Assembly: GCA_032358255.1 (NCBI GenBank)
Contig: JAULBX010013096.1
Location: forward strand, 1-64,000
Direction: 5' to 3'
Source of the DNA: Heterotrichella gracilis
Lineage: Eukaryota > Sar > Xanthophyceae > Tribonematales > Xanthonemataceae
Length of the DNA: 64,000 bases
The notes below the pieces were generated by a model. That model was given only the letters and a program-made list of their open reading frames with translations. It was not told where the DNA came from and ran no database searches. A program made the position numbers and the translations under genes. Of the stretch, positions 58,849 through 64,000 are shown piece after piece. Within the stretch, counting starts at the first letter, position 1; every line of letters starts with the position of its first letter.

Positions 58849-59673
58849 AGGGGGCGTGTGGGGCGTGGGTGCATGGGCACAGGCACCCCTGAGCGAGGCG
58901 CTGGCGGGACCCTGCATGTGCGCTGTGAACTGTGGGGTTGTGCGGAAAATGCAATGGCACTTCCTGTCATGGGCTAGGAACTCTCTTCACCGCCCAGAGG
59001 ATTGGCCTAATATACCGGGTATGTTGTGGGGGAGGACGGGAGTGCCGGGGGTGAGCCCATTTGGCATGCTGATGGATGCATGACTCACTGAGTGAGAGTG
59101 CGTGAGTCTGCCTGAGTTGGAGTGAAGTCGCAGTCGGACTGCGTGGGTCATGAGCCATGTGGGATGCATTGGAACATATCCTGAGGAACAGGCAGTGCAC
59201 TGCAGCTATGCGGCACGGTGTTTGGCGCCATGGCATGACGCAAATAGACATGGCACAGGCCTGTGTAGAGGGCCTTAGGGGGAGTGTTATGGTTATTGTG
59301 GTTGTTACAGATATGAGTGTGCCATTGGCAACACTTGTCTACGGTTCAGAGTGTCTGCAAACTGAGATATGATTAAATGATGGAGTTTCTGAAACTATAC
59401 GTTTGCGTGTTCAAAGGTTTGTGTACTGAATGTGCTAGACTTGTCAAATTAGGAGGTTCGTGTGCCGCACAGTATCTTAGAAGTTATACTGCTATAAATC
59501 TGCTCAACAGATCTGGGAGGTGTCTCAACTATTCATGTTGCCAAGGTTCTAATAAAGTAGTCCTATGATTGTTCCATTGTTACCCTAACTAGAGTAACCC
59601 TAACTTAAAACCCTAACAGTGCGCTCTGTCACCTTGTTCCAAATACAACCCAGCCACCCCCTTTATCACCCTG
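58849..59673. other. Convergent intergenic region
   Basis: This lies between the 3' ends of the helicase-C-like gene (+) and the IQ protein (-). It contains the telomere-like cluster at 59581-59614. No gene is seen. Confidence 0.5.
59581..59614. repeat. Telomere-like CCCTAA cluster
   Basis: Three ACCCTAAC units are separated by TAGAGT and TTAAA. They resemble variant CCCTAAA telomere repeats in intergenic DNA. Confidence 0.75.
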
Positions 59674-60504
59674 CTATGACAGCTGTAGGTCTGCCGCAAA
59701 GTCTGCAGCTATTTGCCTTTCCAAGTACCACTTGCCCATGGGCGTGTTGGGGTTGAAGGTGGTCTGCATGCGGCACCCCCAGCCCCTCCAGTGCGCCTGA
59801 ATGGTGGCCGCAGCGCTGTGCACACTGTCCAAACCAAGGTCCCTTACCAGCATCTCTGAAAAGACTGCGCGGTCAGCTTCTGACAGCCCATAGTCGACAA
59901 ACAAGCTGAGGCTGCTGGCCACGATGCCATTAAACCAGGGTTGGCAGCAAAAGCCTGTGAAATCACAGCTGGCACTGTACCACACCCAAGCCCCGTTCTG
60001 GAGCCTCCCCACAAGCTGCCAAGCATCACCGTCGTTTTGTCCCGATACGCACCAGGCCACCTTCTCAAGGTTGTCGGGAAAGCCTGCTTGTATTTCTTCC
60101 AGCACCTTGGGGTCCAGCTGGTCCCCAATGATGCCGCGAATGTGCTCTCCCTCCAAAGGGCAGTCCAGGCCGTCTTCCTCCCATTGGGTGCTCGTTGCAG
60201 ACTTTAAGTATATAGCCGTCAATATTGAGTGAAGGTCCCCATTGCCCCATATGTGGCGGTCGGCAGTACTGGTGCTTGTCATGGCGCCACAGTCTCCGGC
60301 ACTCTCTCCATCACTCTCTCCGTCACTGTACACGTCTCCGTCACTGGCTCCGGCACTGGCACCGGGTTTGGCACCACCGAAAACGACAGCGTTATCATCA
60401 AACACAAAAAAGTTCTCGGGTAGGTCTAGTAAACGGAATCTGCGAGCAGGCTTGCGCCTGGATTGCTTGGATCGCGGTATGGGTATACCCACGGGTCCGT
60501 AAGA
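59674..60504 (-). CDS. IQ-motif protein of unknown function
   Basis: One long frame encodes about 276 residues to a stop at 59674. The N-terminal part is basic (SRRKPARRFRLL) and then acidic with a short internal repeat (SDGESDGESAGD). The middle has DPKVLEEIQAGFPDNLEKVAWC, and NGAWVWYSASCDFTGFCCQPWF is an unusual Cys/aromatic block. It resembles an 'x-A-x-C-D-(Y/F)-T-G-(F/W)-x-C-Q' signature that I recall from small uncharacterised proteins, but I cannot name the family. IQAHWRGWGCRM near the C-terminus fits an IQ calmodulin-binding motif, and the end is NTPMGKWYLERQIAADFAADL. No in-frame ATG opens the frame: the codon at 60492 is GTG and a stop lies just upstream. The frame is instead preceded by TGTTGTTTTTTTAG, a strong acceptor, so exon 1 should lie above 60.5 kb; I could not place it. 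The first in-frame ATG is at 60282. Confidence 0.6.
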   Translation of the reverse strand, partial: SYGPVGIPIPRSKQSRRKPARRFRLLDLPENFFVFDDNAVVFGGAKPGASAGASDGDVYSDGESDGESAGDCGAMTSTSTADRHIWGNGDLHSILTAIYLKSATSTQWEEDGLDCPLEGEHIRGIIGDQLDPKVLEEIQAGFPDNLEKVAWCVSGQNDGDAWQLVGRLQNGAWVWYSASCDFTGFCCQPWFNGIVASSLSLFVDYGLSEADRAVFSEMLVRDLGLDSVHSAAATIQAHWRGWGCRMQTTFNPNTPMGKWYLERQIAADFAADLQLS

Positions 60505-61434
60505 CTAAAAAAACAACAGAACACCCCTAAGCTCTACGGTGTACTGTTCAACTATGCCCAAGCAAGTGCGTCTTCTAATAACTGAGAGTTGGCAAACGCT
60601 GCTCCGGAAAAACAAACTAAAGGCTGAAGGGCCAGGGGCCTGTGCGCGCGTCGCTGAGTTTGCAAACTGCACTACCGTGTTCACTGGAACGACCAGGCCT
60701 ACCTCTGATGTCGATGCTGTTAGCAATGTTGGTTATGTTCGCAGTCGCTAAACTACCTTTCCTAGCTCTTGCTGGACTCGGTGCCTTGTTCACGAAACGG
60801 CCGCGCGGGTGCTCAGCACAAACTGTTTGAATTCAAATTTGATATCCCTGGAACTATGTATGCAACCCTGGGACTGCCCATTGTCCTGCGCCCAATGCTT
60901 GTGCTTTGGGATGATAGCAGCGGTCACAAACCATGGCTTGTACATTGCAATGGAACCATTAAGTGGGAAACTAGGAATTGCACTGCAGCTACTTGGCATG
61001 ACGAATGGCGCCATGGCATGACGCAACAACATGCTACAGGCATGGCGCGCCGCACAGATTGAATATGCGCCAAAGGCCTGATTGGCACTGGTCAATGTCA
61101 ACCCGCTAATATGAACTACCCAAGGTTTCACTTTTGACAGTGGAGGTTACCACCATGGCTCTAGATCTCACTTGGTATAAGTTTGGACCCATTGCAATGG
61201 TGTAACCTACTACCCCTGCAACCCACTTGTCACCATATATACACACGTCCAAGCCTTGGCCCAAGGCTTGGGCCAGGACGCTGCCAGCGGTCTCAAACAG
61301 CCAGGCCTGGCACACGAGCAGCTATTTAATATCGAAAACCACGCCACAAGTATTGACACTGGGCTGCGTGTATACCCACCTGGTGCATAGGCCCTATGAC
61401 GCCGAGCTGAGTGCTCTAGGGGTGTGGTGCAGGT
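60505..61434. other. Divergent intergenic region / unplaced first exon
   Basis: It probably holds the missing first exon of the IQ protein on the minus strand and the promoter of the ABCG gene on the plus strand. A TTTGAATTCAAA palindrome lies at about 60827-60838. No exon could be supported. Confidence 0.4.
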
Positions 61435-64000
61435 ATGGGCGAGGTAGGGGAAGCCAGGCGAGCCGGGGAGGAAGCCAAGGAGTTGGTGAAGGAGGACAGT
61501 GGCGACGATGGGGGGCGGGAGGGTCTGGTCGTGGCGTTTAAGGTGGGGGGATGGGGGCCATGCCGCGATGCCATACATGACGTAATTTGCTCAGCATGAT
61601 CCACACACCAAAATGACCATGTTTTCACAGGGTAGCACCCACTTTTCGAATCAAATATTGTACCGACGCTTGCCAGACTGTTACAACTTGGTTGGTTGTG
61701 TCCTTGGGAAGTGCTGTGCGCACTGCTGTGCACCTCCAGCGTGAAGCCACAAGTCCCCAGGGTGAGCAGTACCACAGGCCCCGGTGTATGGTGTGGACGT
61801 GGGTGCAGTCCAGGGGAAGGGTTTTCACATATGCATGCATGTCACCCTGGCCAGTGCCTAGAGCCTGTGCCCCCCCGCCCCTCGTCCCCACACCTAACCT
61901 CATGGCCCCTTCTCCCCTCCCCCCACCTCTCCAGGACCTCAGCTACACCGTGCCCCACCACTCCACCAGCAAGCCCGTGACCCTGCTGGAGGGGGCCTCG
62001 GGGTACCTGCGCCCAGGGGGGATGACAGCACTGGTGAGAGGGGAGGGTGGTGGGAGCGGAGACTGGCAGCACGGCCCCTGCCTTATGTTGGCAGCCTGCA
62101 TGCACTGTGCTGGGGTTGCAGACTGTTTTCATTATTTTTCAAGGCATAGCTCTCTATTTGTGTAAATCTATGTCTTTTTACAATTAATCCTAAATTGTGT
62201 TTATTTTTTGTCGTTTGAGATTTGATTTAGAATATTACCAGACAGATGCACAGTGTTGCGGAGTGAAGTGTCCCAATGGCGCCCTCAGTGCACGCATTGC
62301 CAGCAGTTCACGACCACATGCCGATCGTGCCTGGGTTGTGGTGCAGCCTTGTGTATGCGCTGACCTGTCCATGGCTGTGCCTGCAGATGGGGCCAAGCGG
62401 GTCGGGCAAGACAACGCTACTAGGTGAGGCGGTGGAACACACGCGGATAAACAATTCACCTCCATGCTACATGCCCGGCGCAACATGCATTGCCCAAATG
62501 ATTGCCATGTGCGTGTATGTTTGCCTCCGCCCTCCCTAAAATGCTCCCCCCCTTGCCCCTCAGATGTACTGGCTGGCCGCAAGACTGTTGGCACCAGCAC
62601 GGGCCAGGTGACCTTTGGCGGCAGCACCCCCTCGCCCAACTTCCTGCGCAGGTTCACGGCATACGTGGAGCAGTTTGGTGCGTCACCCCATTGGGGCCAA
62701 GCACGCACCACCCGCATGCACTGCCTCCAGTCATGGCCTCATGGTGCATCTTGGGTTAGTTGCACTGCATGGGCGTTGCCCAGCTCAACATGCACAGCGA
62801 CAGGGTGAAGGAGATGATGCCCATCGTCTGCATGCATCTGGCCACAATGTACCCAAACATTGCATGTGCAACCCAGCAGATGGGTGTGGCTTGCAATGTC
62901 AGTTCTATGCACCGTCCGAGCACCATGCGTTGATGTGCCGGACGTGCCGCCAGTGTCCACAAGCACCCCTGTACACATGCATGCCCAGCCTGATGCTCCA
63001 CCCACGCCCTCTTCCGCAGATGCCCTGGTGGATGTGCTGACAGTGCGTGAGATGCTGCTGTACACCGCACAGCTCAAGCGCCCGCAGGCGGAGGGGCGCA
63101 AGGCGCATGCAGCGCGCGTGGACCGCGTCATTGCGCAGCTGGCGCTGGATGGGTGCGCGGGGCTGCGCATAGGCAACGTGCTGGCGCGCGGCATATCTGG
63201 CGGCCAGTGCAAGCGCGTGAACGTGGGCATGGCGCTCCTGTCCGACCCACAGGTGCTGTTCCTGGATGAGCCAACCACGGGGCTGGATAGCTTCACTGCC
63301 AATGAGGTGGGGTGCTAGGGTTTGGTTGAGGGGTTTAAAAGCCATCTTGTGGTTGGTGGATGTGTTGCCCTGGTGGTGCCAGTCTCATGTGGGCATTGCT
63401 TGCACGATGTTAAGCCCTGCATGCGGTATGTGGGGAGGAATTATGGGTGCTGCCATGTGGCGCAAGTATAAGGATGCAGCGGGGCAGTGGTTTCCTTGGT
63501 TTCTAGTCTGGTGCTGGGTGTATACCGATGCACTGCGTCTGCATCCTCACATCCTTCATCTCCCAATTGGTCATATGTGTCATATATTGGACCCCCTTCC
63601 CCTCCCCTCCAGGTGATGACAACTGTGAAGGGGCTGGTGGCTGGGGGCATGACCATCTGCGCCACCGTGCACGCCCCCTCCCCCTACTGCTTCAACCTTT
63701 TCACCCACCTCCTCATGCTCATGGGGGGGAAGGTGATCTACTTTGGGGGGTGCGGGCAGCAGGCAGTGGAGTACTTTGCACAGGCGGAGTACGCCGCGCA
63801 GGTGGAGAGGGAGGGGAAGAGCGATGCGGAGTGGATCGTGGATATCACCTCGCGGGTGCGTGCTTGCCATGCCATCTAGGGGGGATTTTATTGGGGTTGG
63901 CTGGGGGCTGTATGACATGGGAGGGAAGGGGGGATATGTCTTGTCGATGGCGGGGTGCGCACAGGGGCTTAAATGCTATGCGGAGAAGGCTGCGAGTATT
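61435..64000 (+). CDS. ABCG-family (half- or full-size) ABC transporter, partial
   Basis: ATP-binding cassette exporter of the ABCG (white/PDR) subfamily, which moves lipids, terpenoids or xenobiotics across membranes. Exons join in frame: 61435-61542, 61935-62033, 62387-62423, 62564-62677, 63020-63306, 63613-63855, and 63965 to the window edge. VVAFK|DLSYTVPHH is the usual ABCG lead-in. Walker A is GPSGSGKTTLL, in a tiny 37-bp exon (about residues 71-81). VTFGG, RRFTAYVEQFDALVDVLTVREML (Q-loop region), the ABC signature ISGGQCKRVNVGMALL and Walker B VLFLDEPTTGLDS follow, then ATVHAPSPYCFNLF (H-loop) and GGKVIYFGG. All nucleotide-binding motifs look intact. In the ABCG order the membrane domain follows the ATPase and must lie beyond 64000. 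The ATG at 61435 directly follows TGCAG, so it could instead be an internal exon, with more N-terminal sequence upstream. Confidence 0.92.

Overview
This window is nuclear DNA from a green alga (Chlorophyta). The evidence is: GC-rich multi-exon genes with GT-AG introns and short phase-conserved exons; separate lower-GC intergenic stretches; organelle-type proteins carrying N-terminal presequences (an RF2-type release factor, an mTERF protein, a probable transit peptide on the ArsS-like protein); gene content usual for algae (NADP-type glutamate dehydrogenase, agmatine deiminase, ArsS-like radical SAM enzyme, PTEN, SMIM8-like protein); and many short telomere-like TTTAGGG/CCCTAAA runs, the plant and chlorophyte telomere heptamer. 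The species cannot be named from the sequence alone. No rRNA, tRNA, CRISPR array, retroelement or transposase gene was recognised.

Layout. 1-1842 intergenic. 1843-3404 (-) hotdog acyl-CoA thioesterase, divergent from 4321-8243 (+) organellar peptide chain release factor RF2. 9178-11930 (+) agmatine deiminase. 13057-16488 (-) NADP-type glutamate dehydrogenase, with a possible first coding exon near 17.54 kb. 18587-27650 (-) a 16-exon membrane-anchored M1 zinc aminopeptidase, the largest gene. 28520-29583 (+) and 31208-32822 (+) two related F-box/LRR proteins; the first has a reading-frame break. 34438-37762 (-) ArsS/DUF3641 radical SAM protein. 38833-39368 (+) SMIM8-like small membrane protein. 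39765-43852 (+) PTEN phosphatase. 45149-46902 (+) mTERF protein. 47748-49574 (-) NmrA/isoflavone-reductase-like protein. 49575-53263 intergenic, holding a long imperfect hairpin and an inverted dispersed repeat. 53264-55801 (+) RING-CH (MARCH-type) E3 ligase. 57062-58848 (+) a stand-alone helicase C-terminal-lobe protein. 59674-60504 (-) an IQ-motif protein of unknown function. 61435 to the right edge (+) an ABCG transporter that continues past the window.

The genes do not form an operon or a visible cluster. Several act in nitrogen or amino-acid metabolism (agmatine deiminase, GDH, aminopeptidase), others in organelle gene expression (RF2, mTERF), but each has its own intergenic space.

The most unusual signal is structural. 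At six places in five genes, a diverged copy ('echo') of the edge of an exon, including its splice junction, lies in the adjoining intron 70-220 bp away. In four of the six the real edge and its echo are separated by telomere-like sequence. Exon coordinates were derived by reading splice junctions and checking frame continuity by hand; nothing was aligned or searched against a database.
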